Part shown: piece after piece, positions 5,549-5,660 of the stretch
Numbering within the stretch: position 1 is the stretch's first letter
Layout: every line of letters starts with the position of its first letter
Made by a program: the position numbers and the translations under genes
Assembly: GCA_028694275.1 (NCBI GenBank)
Contig: JAQUTS010000119.1
Location: 1 to 5,660 of the forward strand
From: Candidatus Gastranaerophilales bacterium
Lineage (GTDB): Bacteria > Cyanobacteriota > Vampirovibrionia > Gastranaerophilales > CAJFVJ01
DNA: 5,660 nucleotides
Direction: 5' to 3'
The notes under the pieces: generated by a model
Databases searched by the model: none
Told to the model about the DNA's origin: nothing
The model's input: the letters and a program-made list of their open reading frames with translations, nothing else

Positions 5549-5660
5549 TTCTTTCGTAATTGGCAAATTTAAATATTTTTAAATTTTATTCAGATAAGCT
5601 ATTGCCGAATTTGGAATTTTATAAGTTAATAGTACATGTGATTTACGGTAAGCCGAAAAT
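5549..5660. other. Non-coding AT-rich upstream region, no gene identified
   Basis: This stretch runs to the window edge and holds A/T tracts, including AAATTT repeats at 5565-5584. No start codon with a ribosome binding site is seen on either strand. One minus-strand frame is open from the edge to about 5580 without any recognisable protein, and another ends at about 5628; either could be the tail of a gene beyond the window, but nothing supports it. Confidence 0.4.

Noticed and set aside
5580..5660. Open minus-strand frame from the right edge (about 26 codons)
   Set aside because: Too short, no recognisable protein and no start in the window; open frames of this length are expected by chance.

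Overview
The window comes from an AT-rich bacterial genome. Strong AAAGGAG-type ribosome binding sites and a class III (oxygen-sensitive, glycyl-radical) ribonucleotide reductase point to an anaerobe or facultative anaerobe. The host cannot be named from this sequence. A Bacillota-like or Gastranaerophilales-like gut anaerobe would fit the base composition, the translation signals and the style of the large orphan protein, but that is only an impression. Every supported gene lies on the minus strand, so the window is transcribed from right to left. Long plus-strand open frames are antisense shadows.

Layout in the direction of transcription: (1) 5660-5454 is a non-coding, very AT-rich upstream region with a perfect 7+6+7 palindrome (5529-5548), possible promoter elements and a good Shine-Dalgarno. 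(2) 5453-2715 encodes a 912-residue protein that I cannot assign. It has a methionine-rich N-terminal segment, a charged coiled-coil region, an Ala/Gly hydrophobic segment, a second Gly/Ala-rich segment, a Pro-rich linker and a Gln-rich basic tail. (3) 2714-2356 is a 359-base control region: a hairpin after the orphan gene, a TTGACA-17-TAACAT promoter, a cobalamin (B12) riboswitch, a strong intrinsic terminator, a leader hairpin with possible pseudoknot, and the nrdD ribosome binding site. (4) 2355-220 is nrdD, a complete 711-residue anaerobic ribonucleoside-triphosphate reductase. (5) 229-1 is the start of nrdG, the radical-SAM activase, overlapping the end of nrdD by 10 bases and running off the left edge.

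How it works together: NrdG uses S-adenosylmethionine and a 4Fe-4S cluster to place a glycyl radical on Gly676 of NrdD, which then reduces ribonucleotides to deoxyribonucleotides without oxygen. The riboswitch and the terminator downstream of it suggest that the nrdDG operon is shut off when cobalamin is plentiful. This is the known logic where a cell also owns a B12-dependent class II reductase, which should be encoded elsewhere in this genome. A specific antiterminator/terminator switch can be drawn from the bases. The orphan gene upstream appears to be a separate transcription unit. It is the least explained object in the window.
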